NCBI RefSeq assembly: GCF_004363075.1
Contig: NZ_SNYN01000009.1
Location: forward strand, 91,367-155,366
Source: Actinorugispora endophytica
Lineage (GTDB): Bacteria > Actinomycetota > Actinomycetes > Streptosporangiales > Streptosporangiaceae
Length of the DNA stretch: 64,000 nucleotides
Direction of reading: 5' to 3'
Shown: in pieces, positions 54,348 through 64,000 of the stretch
Numbering within the stretch: the first letter of the stretch is position 1
Layout of the letters: every line of letters starts with the position of its first letter
Translations under genes and position numbers: made by a program
The notes under the pieces: generated by a model
The model's input: the letters and a program-made list of their open reading frames with translations, nothing else
Database searches by the model: none
Told to the model about the DNA's origin: nothing

Positions 54348-55595
54348 AGGCCGCCGGGGACCGGACCAGCGGCGGGCCAGGGGCTGTTCCAGCCAGTGGT
54401 AGGTGGCGGTGGCCAGGAGGACGGTGCCCCCGGCGACCGGGACCAGGTCCAGCGCGAACGAGCCGGTGAACGCCTCCTGGCCGGTGAAGTCGCGCCACAG
54501 GTACAGCACGACGAACTGCCACAGGAAGACGCCGTAGGAGATCCTGCCGAGGAAACGCGCGACCCGGTGCCCCATGAGCGCGCGCAGCCGGTCCGGGCGG
54601 CCGGGGGGACGGCCGGGGGCGAGCGCGAGCGGCGCGATGAGGAAGAAGGCGAAGGTCGTCGTCAGCGCGAGCTCGGCGATCGCGGCCCAGAGGCCGTCCA
54701 CGCCGGCGAACCGGGGGCCGGTCAGCGGGGTCACCCCGAACAGGTAGGCCGCGCCCGCCACACTCCAGCACAGGCCCGGGGAGTCCGCGAGGGTGCGGCA
54801 GAACCGGCGGGCGGGGCCGTCCGCGCCGGGCTCCCGCCAGGCCCACTCCGACAGCACCGCCAGCGCCATGCCGACGGCGAACAGGCCCAGGGTGCGGGGC
54901 AGCCAGGTGTGCATGGCGGGGTGGGGCTCGGGGTGGAACTGGAGGACCAGCGCGACCAGGCTCGACACGCTCAGGGCCGCGACGCCCGCGAGCAGCAGGC
55001 GGGCCCTGCGGTCCACGTCGCCGCGCCCCAGGCGCCCCAGGAGCGCCAGCGCCGCCGCGAGCAGCGGCAGCAGCAGGTAGAAGCCGGCCTCGACGCACAG
55101 GCTCCACATCTGGCCCAGCCCCGGCGGCCCCGTCCCGTACCACCACGGGTCGGGGTCGTAGGTGAAGGTGAGCGTCATGACCTCCAGCCAGGCGGTGGCC
55201 GACCCCAGCCGGTCCCGCGACCACAGCAGCAGGGCCACCACGGCGACCAGCCAGTAGGCGGGCAGGACGCGCACCCCGCGCCGCCACAGGTAGCGCCGGA
55301 CCGAGGGGCCGCGCGTCCCGTCGAGCGCCGCGCGCGCCCACGGCCGGTACAGCAGCAGGCCGGACAGCGCGAAGAACAGCGGGACCGCCATCTCGCCGCC
55401 GGACAGGAGCGCGCCCCACACCCCGGGGGCGAGCGCGTCCCCGGTCTCCACCGCGACGTGGAACACCAGCACCATCAACGCCGCGAGCGCGCGCACACCG
55501 TCGAGCGCGGGCTGGTGCCCGCTGACCTGGGGGAGCCGCGCGTCGGCGGCGGGAGAGCCGGGGGCCGAGGGGGACCCGGACGGGGCAGGGAGCAC
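54339..55595 (-). CDS. OafA/YrhL-type membrane acyltransferase
   Basis: This 418-residue acyltransferase-3 protein has about ten membrane segments, HQPALDGVRALAALMVLVFH with the catalytic histidine of the family, LSGLLLYRPW and RISYGVFLWQFVVLYL. Such proteins acetylate or succinylate surface polysaccharides. GTG 55595 follows GGAAGG nine bases upstream. It may modify the arabinan or teichoic acid made by the neighbouring genes. Confidence 0.88.
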   Translation of the reverse strand: MLPAPSGSPSAPGSPAADARLPQVSGHQPALDGVRALAALMVLVFHVAVETGDALAPGVWGALLSGGEMAVPLFFALSGLLLYRPWARAALDGTRGPSVRRYLWRRGVRVLPAYWLVAVVALLLWSRDRLGSATAWLEVMTLTFTYDPDPWWYGTGPPGLGQMWSLCVEAGFYLLLPLLAAALALLGRLGRGDVDRRARLLLAGVAALSVSSLVALVLQFHPEPHPAMHTWLPRTLGLFAVGMALAVLSEWAWREPGADGPARRFCRTLADSPGLCWSVAGAAYLFGVTPLTGPRFAGVDGLWAAIAELALTTTFAFFLIAPLALAPGRPPGRPDRLRALMGHRVARFLGRISYGVFLWQFVVLYLWRDFTGQEAFTGSFALDLVPVAGGTVLLATATYHWLEQPLARRWSGPRRPPR

Positions 55596-55665
55596 GCGCT
55601 GAGCCTTCCGTGACGCGTCAGGAGGTCATGGAACCGGTTTCATTCCCTACTGGTTCGCAGCAAAA

Positions 55666-55676
55666 TAGAACCTGTT
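55666..55676 (-). promoter_or_regulatory. AACAGGTTCTA box in a divergent promoter region (site 4)
   Basis: On the minus strand AACAGGTTCTA runs into a TATTTT -10 box, with GTGTCT 19 bases upstream as a possible -35, ahead of the acyltransferase gene. The region is AT-rich and also serves the rightward DUF3068 gene. Confidence 0.5.
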
Positions 55677-55779
55677 ATAAATATTCAGACACGCCCTGGT
55701 GACGTTGATCACGGTGGATACTACGATACCTCAAACTGAAGCTTGTTCCAGATAGAAATCGTTCCGCCCGGGAGGGGTA

Positions 55780-56703
55780 ATGCGCCGTACCGTGGCTGTC
55801 GTCTGTATCGCGTTCGGAGTCTTCTGCCTTGTGCTGGCTCCGCTGCTGCGTTTCTGGATGGCCAGTGCCGTCATGAAGACCCCGATGGACTACTACGCGC
55901 AGTCGGAGATCCAGGGTGAGGGCGTCACCTATTTCAACGCGGGCGAACTGGAGATCATCGAGGACGCCCGGGTCGAGGCCACCATGACGATCCGCGCGGA
56001 CGTGGCCGCCAGCGACGACGAGACCGTCGTGTGGGACCAGTTCATGTGGGTGCGCGACGTCGAGCGCGACTTCGCCTTCCTGTCCTCCACCCGCCGGACC
56101 CCGCACGACAGGGTGACCGGCGAGGCGGTGGACTGCTGCGGCGCCTCGGTCAACGAGGAGACCACCGTCCAGAGCGGCCAGGCGTTCAAGTGGCCCTTCA
56201 TGGTCGAGCAGCGCGACTACGAGTTCTTCGACACCACGACCAGGCGCACCCTGCCGATCAGGTTCGAGGGCGTCGAGGAGGTCGAGGGCGTCGAGGCGTA
56301 CAAGTTCGTGCAGGACGTCGAGCCGACCTCGATCGAGACCAGGGACTTCCCCCGGAGCCTGCTCGGCATGGAGGGCGAGGGCGACGTCACCGCCGACGTG
56401 GTCTTCAGCAACACCCGCACCTACTGGGTGGACCCGGTCACCGGCTCCCCGCTCGACCTGAGCGAGGACCAGCGCCGGGTGGCCGTCGTCGACGGCGAGG
56501 AGCGGCTCGTCATGTTCCAGGGCGTGCTGAGCTTCAGCGACGAGACGGTCGCGGCCAACATCGAGAACGCGGAGCGGGGCGACCTGGTCGTGCTGATCCG
56601 GAGCACCCTGCCGGTCGCCCTGCTGGCGGTCGGGGTGGCGATCGTCGTCTTCGGGGTCGTCCTCTACGTCCCCCGCGGCTCCGCCGGGCGCGCCCGGCGT
56701 TGA
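55780..56703 (+). CDS. DUF3068 (PorA-family) membrane protein, copy 2
   Basis: This 307-residue protein has an N-terminal membrane segment (about 5-30), an extracellular domain with AVDCCGASVNEETT and NTRTYWVDPVTGSPLDL, the same marks as copy 1, and a C-terminal membrane segment before a short basic tail. Its role is unknown, but it heads the group with the three arabinose-donor enzymes. GGGAGGGGTA precedes the ATG. Confidence 0.85.
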   Translation: MRRTVAVVCIAFGVFCLVLAPLLRFWMASAVMKTPMDYYAQSEIQGEGVTYFNAGELEIIEDARVEATMTIRADVAASDDETVVWDQFMWVRDVERDFAFLSSTRRTPHDRVTGEAVDCCGASVNEETTVQSGQAFKWPFMVEQRDYEFFDTTTRRTLPIRFEGVEEVEGVEAYKFVQDVEPTSIETRDFPRSLLGMEGEGDVTADVVFSNTRTYWVDPVTGSPLDLSEDQRRVAVVDGEERLVMFQGVLSFSDETVAANIENAERGDLVVLIRSTLPVALLAVGVAIVVFGVVLYVPRGSAGRARR

Positions 56704-56714
56704 GGCGCCCGGCG

Positions 56715-57662
56715 ATGAGCGGACCGGCACCCCGCCCGCGAGCCGGGCGGGGGGAACGCGGCGCCGCGGCGGGCGGGACGGGGACTCCCGGAACGCCCGC
56801 CCTCGCCCGGGGCGTCCTGGCCGCCTGCCGCCCCCGGCAGTGGACCAAGAACCTGCTGGTCCTGGCCGCCCCGGCCCTGGCGGGCAGGATCGCCGACCCC
56901 GCTGTCATGGGGTGGACGGCGCTGGCCTTCGCGCTGTTCTGCGTCGCGGCCGGAGGCACCTACCTGCTCAACGACGCCGTCGACGCCGCCGACGACCGCG
57001 CGCACGAGCGCAAGCGCCACCGCCCCGTCGCGTCCGGCCTCGTCCCGGTCCCGCTCGCGGCGGGCCTGGGCGCGGTCCTCGTCGGCCTCGCGCCGCTGGC
57101 CGCGCTGCTCGCCCAGAACCTGCGGCTGGCCGCGGTCCTGCTCGGCTACCTGGCGCTCACCGTCCTCTACACGCTCTGGCTCAAGAACCTCCCCGTCTGC
57201 GACATCGTCGCGGTCGCGGGCTGCCACGTGCTGCGCGCGCTCGCCGGGGGCCTGGCGGTCGGCCTGCCGATCACCAGCTGGTTCCTCGTCGTGGTCTCCC
57301 TCGGCGCGCTGCTGGTCGTGGCCGGGAAGCGCGAGGCCGAACTGCGCAACCCCGCGTCCGGAGGCGGCCGCGCCGCGCTCGCGCACTACACGACGGGCTA
57401 CCTCGCCCAGGTCCGCGCCATGGCGTCGGGCGCGGTGGTCGTCACCTACTGCCTGTGGGCGCTGGACGAGCACACCGGCGCCGCCCTCGGCCTGTACACC
57501 GCGAGTATCGTCCCCTTCGTCATGATCGTGCTGCGGCTTCACCTGCTGGTGGAGCGCGGAGTCGGCGAGGAGCCGGAGGAGATCGCGCTGCGCGACCGCC
57601 CGGCCCAGGTGCTCCTGGCCGGCCTGCTCGTCCTGGTCGGGCTCGGCGTCCACCTCGGCTGA
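56715..57662 (+). CDS. ubiA: Decaprenyl-phosphate phosphoribosyltransferase (UbiA family, DPPR synthase)
   Basis: This 315-residue membrane prenyltransferase-fold enzyme has ACRPRQWTKNLLVLAAP at the start and the metal-binding motif NDAVDAADDRAHERKRHRP, both close to mycobacterial Rv3806c. It joins PRPP to polyprenyl phosphate in the first step to decaprenylphosphoryl-arabinose. A 5-phosphatase for the next step is not in the window. The ATG at 56715 is 11 bases after the DUF3068 stop. Confidence 0.88.
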   Translation: MSGPAPRPRAGRGERGAAAGGTGTPGTPALARGVLAACRPRQWTKNLLVLAAPALAGRIADPAVMGWTALAFALFCVAAGGTYLLNDAVDAADDRAHERKRHRPVASGLVPVPLAAGLGAVLVGLAPLAALLAQNLRLAAVLLGYLALTVLYTLWLKNLPVCDIVAVAGCHVLRALAGGLAVGLPITSWFLVVVSLGALLVVAGKREAELRNPASGGGRAALAHYTTGYLAQVRAMASGAVVVTYCLWALDEHTGAALGLYTASIVPFVMIVLRLHLLVERGVGEEPEEIALRDRPAQVLLAGLLVLVGLGVHLG

Positions 57663-57690
57663 GCCGGGGAGAGAGGAAGGAGGGACCCGG

Positions 57691-59055
57691 TTGCGCAGGC
57701 GAAGCGAGCTGCTCACCGGCTGGGGCCGCACCGGACCCAGCCGGGCCACCGTCGCGCGTCCGCGCACCGCCGACGAGCTGGCGCTGCTGCTGCGCGAGGC
57801 CGCCCGGCCCGGCGGGCACGGCCTCATCGCGCGGGGCCTCGGCCGCTCCTACGGCGACGCCGCCCAGTGCGCGGGCGGGCTGGTCGCGGACTGCGCCGAG
57901 CTCGAACCGGGCCACCGGCTCGACACCGCCTCGGGCACCGTCACCGCCTCGGCCGGGACCAGCCTGGACCGGCTGACGCGGTACCTCGTGCCGCGCGGCT
58001 ACTTCGTCCCCGTGACCCCCGGGACCAGGCACGTCACCGTCGGCGGGGCGGTCGGCGCGGACATCCACGGCAAGAACCACCACGTCGACTCCTCGTTCGG
58101 CGCGCACGTGCGCTCGCTCACCCTGGTCACCCCTGACGGCACGGCGCACCGGATCGGCCCGGACCGCGACGCGGAGCTGTTCTGGGCGACCGTCGGCGGG
58201 ATGGGCCTGACCGGTGTGGTCACCGAGGCCGCATTCGCGGTGCTCCCGATCGAGACGTCCCGCATGCGGGTGGACACCGACCGGACCCCCGACCTGGACG
58301 CCGCGCTGGCCCTGATGGACGAGAGCGACGACCGCTACCGCTACACCGTCTGCTGGATCGACCTGCTGGCGCGCGGCCGCGCGCTGGGCCGCGGCGTGCT
58401 CACCCGCGCCCACCACGCCACCCGCGACGAGCTGCCGCCCGCGGCCCGCCGCGCGCCCCTGCGGTTCGCGCCCGGCGCGGTGGCGGGGGTGCCCCGGCAC
58501 GTTCCGCCGCGGCTGCTCAACCCCCTGACCGTGCGGGCCTTCAACGCCGCCTACCACGCCCGGGCCCCGCGGGTCCGCCGGGACGAGATCCAGGACATGG
58601 CGGGCTTCTTCCACCCGCTGGACGCGCTCCGGGACTGGAACCGGGTGTACGGTCCGCGCGGGCTGGTGCAGTACCAGTTCATGGTCCCCTTCGGGGAGGA
58701 GGGGACGCTGCGGCGGATCGCGGAGCGCCTCGCCGAGCGCCGCGCGGCGTCCTTCCTGGCGGTGCTCAAGCGCTTCGGTCGGGGCACCCCGGCTCCGCTG
58801 TCCTTCCCCGGCCCGGGCTGGACGCTCGCCCTGGACCTGCCCGCCGGACTGCCGGGCCTGGCCGCGCTGCTGACCGGCCTCGACGAGCTGGTGCTGGACG
58901 CCGGCGGACGGATCTACCTGGCCAAGGACAGCAGGGCGGCCGCCCCGGCGGTGCACGCGATGTACCCGGGGCTGGAACGGTGGCGGCGCGTTCGGGACCG
59001 GGTGGACCCGGACCGGGTCCTGGTGTCGGACCTGTCCCGCCGCCTCGGCCTGTGA
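57691..59055 (+). CDS. dprE1: Decaprenylphosphoryl-beta-D-ribose 2'-oxidase DprE1
   Basis: This 454-residue FAD enzyme oxidises the ribose 2'-hydroxyl of the lipid-linked sugar. GRSYGDAAQ, PGTRHVTVGGAVGADIHGKN, FYHPL-type FFHPLDALRDWNRVYGP and IYLAKDSR match mycobacterial DprE1. The cysteine that benzothiazinones attack (Cys387 of the tuberculosis enzyme, in PGWNICVDFP) is Ala380 here (PGWTLALDLP). TTG 57691 follows GAAGGAGGGA, 28 bases after ubiA. Confidence 0.92.
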   Translation: MRRRSELLTGWGRTGPSRATVARPRTADELALLLREAARPGGHGLIARGLGRSYGDAAQCAGGLVADCAELEPGHRLDTASGTVTASAGTSLDRLTRYLVPRGYFVPVTPGTRHVTVGGAVGADIHGKNHHVDSSFGAHVRSLTLVTPDGTAHRIGPDRDAELFWATVGGMGLTGVVTEAAFAVLPIETSRMRVDTDRTPDLDAALALMDESDDRYRYTVCWIDLLARGRALGRGVLTRAHHATRDELPPAARRAPLRFAPGAVAGVPRHVPPRLLNPLTVRAFNAAYHARAPRVRRDEIQDMAGFFHPLDALRDWNRVYGPRGLVQYQFMVPFGEEGTLRRIAERLAERRAASFLAVLKRFGRGTPAPLSFPGPGWTLALDLPAGLPGLAALLTGLDELVLDAGGRIYLAKDSRAAAPAVHAMYPGLERWRRVRDRVDPDRVLVSDLSRRLGL

Positions 59056-59099
59056 ACGGACCGCACGACGCGGCGAGGACGGGGAACGGGGAGGTACGC

Positions 59100-59876
59100 A
59101 TGCGCGACGCGGTGGGCACGGTGGACTCGGTCCTGCTGCTGGGCGGACGCAGCGAGATCGGGCTGGCGGTCGCGGCCAGGCTGGTGCGCGACGGCGCCCG
59201 GCGGGTGGTCCTGGCCGCGCGGCCGACCGGGGAGGCCGGGCGCGCGGCGCTGGCCGGCGCCGAGGCGCTGCTGCGCGGGGCCGGCGCGGACGAGGTGCAC
59301 GTACTGGACTTCGACGCCGCGCACGCGGCGACGCACGCCGGGACGGTCGAGGCGGCGGTGCGGCGGGTGGGCGACCTCGACGTGGTCGTCGCGGCCTTCG
59401 GGGTGCTGGGCGACCAGGCCGGACCGGATGCCGACCCCGAGGCCGCGGCGGCCGGTGTGACGGTCAACCTCACCGGGCACGTCTCGGCGGGACTGGCCGT
59501 GGCCGCCCGGCTGCGCGCCCAGGGGCACGGCACGCTCGTGGTGCTGTCGTCGGTGGCGGGGGTGCGGGTGCGCCGCGCCAACCTCGTCTACGGGGCGGCG
59601 AAGGCGGGGCTGGACGGCTTCGCGCAGGGGCTGGGCGACTCCCTGGCCGGAACGGGCGCCCGGGTGCTGGTCGTGCGCCCGGGGTACGTGCGCACCAGGA
59701 TGTCCGCGCACGTCGACGAGGCGCCCTTCGCCACGACCCCGGCCCGGGTGGCGGACGCGGTCGCCGCGGGGCTGCGCACCGGAGCCGAGGCGGTGTGGGT
59801 GCCGCGCGTCCTCGGGCCCGTCTCCACCGCGATGCGCCTGCTCCCCCGGGCGGTGTGGCGGAGACTGCCGCGCTAG
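59100..59876 (+). CDS. dprE2: Decaprenylphosphoryl-2-keto-ribose reductase DprE2
   Basis: This 258-residue short-chain dehydrogenase completes the epimerisation to decaprenylphosphoryl-arabinose. LLLGGRSEIGLAVAARL is the NAD(P)H site in the form typical of DprE2, LSSVAGVRVRRAN holds the catalytic serine, and YGAAK the Tyr and Lys. ATG 59100 has GGGGAGGTACGC before it; a GTG at 59052 overlapping the dprE1 stop is an alternative. Confidence 0.92.
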   Translation: MRDAVGTVDSVLLLGGRSEIGLAVAARLVRDGARRVVLAARPTGEAGRAALAGAEALLRGAGADEVHVLDFDAAHAATHAGTVEAAVRRVGDLDVVVAAFGVLGDQAGPDADPEAAAAGVTVNLTGHVSAGLAVAARLRAQGHGTLVVLSSVAGVRVRRANLVYGAAKAGLDGFAQGLGDSLAGTGARVLVVRPGYVRTRMSAHVDEAPFATTPARVADAVAAGLRTGAEAVWVPRVLGPVSTAMRLLPRAVWRRLPR

Positions 59877-59928
59877 GGAGCGCCCGGGACGAGAACGCCG
59901 GCCCGGCCGCTTGGTAGCGTCTTCCCTC

Positions 59929-60369
59929 GTGACCCAGTCCCGACTCCGGACCCAGATCGTCGTCGGCGCCGCGATCGTCCGCGACGGCACGCTCCTGGCG
60001 GCGCAGCGCGCCGGCCCCGTCCAGATGCGCGGCCGGTGGGAGTTCCCCGGGGGCAAGGTCGACCCGGGGGAGACCGACGAGGAGGCCCTGGTCCGCGAGT
60101 GCCGGGAGGAGCTCGGGGTCGGCGTCCGACCGCTGCGCAGGATCGACCGCGACGTCGCGCTTCCGCGCCGCCCCGAGGGCCCGCCCGCGCTGCTGCGGGT
60201 GTGGATCGCCGAACTCGCCGAGGGCGAGCCGCGGCCGCTGGAGCACCTCGCGCTGCGCTGGCTCACCGCGGCGGAGCTCCCCGAGGTGGACTGGCTCCCC
60301 GCGGACCTGCCCTTCCTCGACGACATCCGGCCCTGTCTCGAAGCGGGCGGCCCCGCGTCCGGCGGGTGA
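59929..60369 (+). CDS. NUDIX hydrolase (MutT-like)
   Basis: This 146-residue protein has the Nudix box GGKVDPGETDEEALVRE then CREELGV, with the glutamates for metal binding, and the WEFPGGK lead typical of MutT (8-oxo-dGTP diphosphatase) types. A TAGCGT box ends eight bases before GTG 59929, so the transcript may be leaderless and separate from the dprE genes. Confidence 0.88.
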   Translation: MTQSRLRTQIVVGAAIVRDGTLLAAQRAGPVQMRGRWEFPGGKVDPGETDEEALVRECREELGVGVRPLRRIDRDVALPRRPEGPPALLRVWIAELAEGEPRPLEHLALRWLTAAELPEVDWLPADLPFLDDIRPCLEAGGPASGG

Positions 60370-60453
60370 GGCGCGGAGGACGTCCGGGCGCGAAGCACGA
60401 GGTGAGGGCGGCGCGGCCCTCCCCGGTGCGGGTCCGGCCCGTCCCGGGAACAG

Positions 60454-60471
60454 GCGGCCGGATCCGGCCGC
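60454..60471. terminator. Perfect 18-base palindrome between the NUDIX gene and typA
   Basis: GCGGCCGGATCCGGCCGC at 60454-60471 is a perfect palindrome 84 bases after the NUDIX stop. It is a plausible terminator; with no loop it would fold with a small unpaired centre. Confidence 0.4.
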
Positions 60472-60595
60472 GAACGTGTCCGTGCACGCTTTCCTTGACC
60501 TGGACGTTTCCCAGGCAGGGGGTTGGCACGGCATAAACTGATAGACGGCCGCGGGAGTCGCGGTGTTTCCCAGCAGATGAGATCGAGACTTTCGC

Positions 60596-62485
<1,890 letters not shown>

Positions 62486-62504
62486 CGGAGCGGAGGCGAC
62501 ATCG

Positions 62505-62531
62505 GGCGGCGGCATCCGCGATGCCGCCGCC
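62505..62531 (+). terminator. Hairpin terminator after typA
   Basis: GGCGGCGGCAT (62505-62515) and ATGCCGCCGCC (62521-62531) form a perfect 11-bp stem with loop CCGCG. Confidence 0.75.
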
Positions 62532-62730
62532 TGGCGCGCTTTCCGGGTGGTATCGCCGCACCTCCGGCGTTTCGGGCAGTGGGATCGGGACGGCGCGTCG
62601 GGCACCGAAAACCCCCGAATGCATGGCGTTCCCGGGGCGCGGACCTTAGCCTGGTAGGTCAGGGCGCTTTCCCGATCCCTTCGGCGGGCACGGCGCGCGC
62701 GACTCCCCGGCAACCGAAAAGGACACCTTC

Positions 62731-63909
62731 ATGGCTCAGCCTCATGCTGTCGTGGTGGGAGGCGGCATCGGCGGACTCACCGCCGCTGCGGCCCTGCATG
62801 ACAAGGGATGGGCCGTGACCGTCTGCGAGCGGTCGCCCGCGGTCGAGCCTGTCGGCGCCGGTCTCGGTGTCGCGCCCAACGGACTGCGCGCTCTCGACTC
62901 GATCGGTCTGGGCGACTCCCTGCGCGCGCTCGCCGTGGAACAGGGAAGCGCCGGGCTGCGCCGCAGGGACGGCCGCTGGCTGCTGCGCACCGACGCCGAC
63001 GACATGCGCAGGCGGCTCGGCGACTCGATCGTCGTGCTGCCGCGTTCGGACCTCGTCGACCTGCTGCTCAGCCGCCTGCCCGCCACCGCGCTGCACACCG
63101 CGACCACCGTCACCAGTGTCGAGCCCGGGGACACCCGGCAGCTCGCCAGGGTCGGCACCACCGCGGGCGAGCTCACCGCGGACCTGGTGGTCGCCGCGGA
63201 CGGCCTCCGGTCCACGACCCGGCCCGAACTCTTCCTGGAGCACCCCGGACCGGTCTACGCGGGCTTCACCAGCTGGCGCTTCATCACCTCGGCCCCGGAC
63301 GGGCCGATCTCCTACGGGGAGAGCTGGGGGCGCGGCACCGCCTTCGGGATGCTGCCGCTGCCCGACGGGAGGGTCTACTGCTACGCCACCGCGAACGCCC
63401 CGGCGGGGGAGAGGGCCGCGGACGAGAGGGCCGAGCTGTTCCGGCTCCTGGAGGGATGGCACGACCCCATCCGGTGGCTGCTCAGGTCGGTGGGCCCCGA
63501 GTCGGTGCTGCGGACCGACGTGTGGCACATCGACACCCCGCTGCCCGCCTACCACAAGGGCCGGGTCGCGCTGCTGGGCGACGCCGCGCACGCCATGACC
63601 CCCAACCTGGGACAGGGCGCCTGCCAGGCGATGGAGGACGCGGTCGTGCTGGCCCACCAGGTCAGCGGGTCCACCGCCTACGTGCCGGTCGCGCTGGCCT
63701 CCTACACCGACGCCAGGCTGGCCCGCACGAGCCTGATCGTGCAGCGCTCGGCGCAGCTGGCCGAGAACGTGCAGAGCGAGTCGGCCCTCGTGGCCGGGCT
63801 CCGCGACGCCGGCGCCGGCATGATGGGCAGGCTCGCCCCCCGGATGATGTCCCGGTTCCTGGACCCCATCCTCGACTGGCACCCCCCGGTGGAGGCCGCC
63901 CGGGTCTAG
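62731..63909 (+). CDS. FAD-dependent aromatic-type monooxygenase
   Basis: This 392-residue flavoprotein has the N-terminal FAD site VVGGGIGGLTAAAALHDKGW, the middle DG motif VVAADGLRSTTR and the C-terminal GDAAHAMTPNLGQGACQAMED of PHBH/UbiH-type hydroxylases. The substrate is unknown. AAAAGGAC lies before the ATG. An insertion sequence begins within a few bases after its stop. Confidence 0.88.
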   Translation: MAQPHAVVVGGGIGGLTAAAALHDKGWAVTVCERSPAVEPVGAGLGVAPNGLRALDSIGLGDSLRALAVEQGSAGLRRRDGRWLLRTDADDMRRRLGDSIVVLPRSDLVDLLLSRLPATALHTATTVTSVEPGDTRQLARVGTTAGELTADLVVAADGLRSTTRPELFLEHPGPVYAGFTSWRFITSAPDGPISYGESWGRGTAFGMLPLPDGRVYCYATANAPAGERAADERAELFRLLEGWHDPIRWLLRSVGPESVLRTDVWHIDTPLPAYHKGRVALLGDAAHAMTPNLGQGACQAMEDAVVLAHQVSGSTAYVPVALASYTDARLARTSLIVQRSAQLAENVQSESALVAGLRDAGAGMMGRLAPRMMSRFLDPILDWHPPVEAARV

Positions 63910-64000
63910 GTAGTGTTTTCAAATGATCGCCGCTGGTGGATCATGGTGTCGTGATACGTCGTCATGAACTGTCGGATGCCGAGTGGGAGTTCGTCCGGCC
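63910..64000 (+). mobile_element. Left end of an IS5-type insertion sequence
   Basis: The stretch GTAGTGTTTTCAAATGATC right after the monooxygenase stop is a plausible terminal inverted repeat region, since it is AT-richer than its surroundings and immediately precedes the transposase start. The other end and the target duplication lie outside the window. Confidence 0.6.
63951..64000 (+). CDS. IS5-family transposase, N-terminal fragment cut by the window edge
   Basis: From GTG 63951 the frame reads VIRRHELSDAEWEFVRP, the standard N-terminus of IS5-family (IS1647/IS4811-like) actinobacterial transposases. Only 16 codons and two bases are inside the window. The rest, and whether the element is intact, cannot be seen. 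Confidence 0.8.
   Translation, partial: MIRRHELSDAEWEFVR

Noticed and set aside
57691..59876. Calling the FAD oxidase and SDR pair generic sugar-alcohol oxidase and ketoreductase
   Set aside because: Motif-level agreement with DprE1 and DprE2, their order, and UbiA/DPPR synthase directly upstream make the arabinose-donor pathway a much better explanation.
63910..64000. Assigning the IS to a named element with target duplication
   Set aside because: Only the left 90 bases are visible; the right end, full transposase and direct repeats are outside the window.

Overview
The window is a high-GC actinobacterial chromosome segment, most likely from Nocardiopsis or a close relative in the Nocardiopsaceae. 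The evidence is very GC-rich coding sequence, frequent GTG and TTG starts, four-base GTGA gene overlaps, an NAD-dependent large glutamate dehydrogenase, a DasR/PTS GlcNAc system, and a tmRNA tag (ANSKRTEFALAA) that I recall from Thermobifida, a member of the same family. The genus is an inference. The left edge cuts secA and the right edge cuts an IS5-type transposase.

Region 1 (1-9.4 kb): the end of secA, then an amino-sugar uptake and use block. It holds the PTS EIIC permease, a DasR-like GntR regulator with two overlapping dre-like sites, a divergent SIS-domain sugar-phosphate deaminase/isomerase, EIIB, EIIA, a HAD phosphatase, HPr and a family 3 beta-N-acetylhexosaminidase lipoprotein. 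NagA lies apart at 36.6-37.7 kb. Region 2 (9.4-22.7 kb): an AztD-like zinc lipoprotein behind a perfect Zur-box-like palindrome, an acyl-CoA dehydrogenase with a TetR-type palindrome, two unusual HAD proteins, the 1617-residue glutamate dehydrogenase, a TPR protein, prfB and ftsE. Region 3 (22.7-28.3 kb): ftsX (separated from ftsE by a structured 480-base gap), smpB, a PBP-like lipoprotein whose three catalytic motifs are all altered, and the tmRNA gene, followed by a thiamine-binding protein.

Region 4 (28.4-60 kb) is largely a cell-envelope glycan region. A leftward group encodes a bifunctional CDP-ribitol synthesis enzyme and two teichoic-acid polymerase-type proteins. A rightward group has an SGNH hydrolase with FnIII domains, a GT-C-like membrane protein, a DUF2613 peptide, a GT4 glycosyltransferase, a 1405-residue AftD-type arabinofuranosyltransferase and a DUF3068 protein. 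These are followed by two methyltransferases, another GT-C-like membrane protein, an OafA-type acyltransferase and a second DUF3068 protein. The block ends with the three decaprenylphosphoryl-arabinose enzymes (UbiA/DPPR synthase, DprE1, DprE2). This is mycobacterial-style arabinan machinery in an organism that should lack mycolic acids, placed beside ribitol teichoic acid genes. Four promoters in this block share the box AACA(C/G)GTTCTA or a close variant (one copy begins ATCA) just at the -10 element. Region 5 (60-64 kb): NUDIX, typA/bipA, an FAD monooxygenase and the IS end.

Two non-coding signals stand out. One is a dispersed intergenic repeat family (copies near 7.2, 27.5, 38.6 and 53.8 kb) built from a GC-rich arm plus one or both of two conserved stem-loops, with pairing-preserving substitutions between copies. 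The other is a short uORF ending in Ala-Leu-Cys-Arg-Ser followed by a hairpin, upstream of an FMN reductase, which looks like a cysteine-responsive attenuator.
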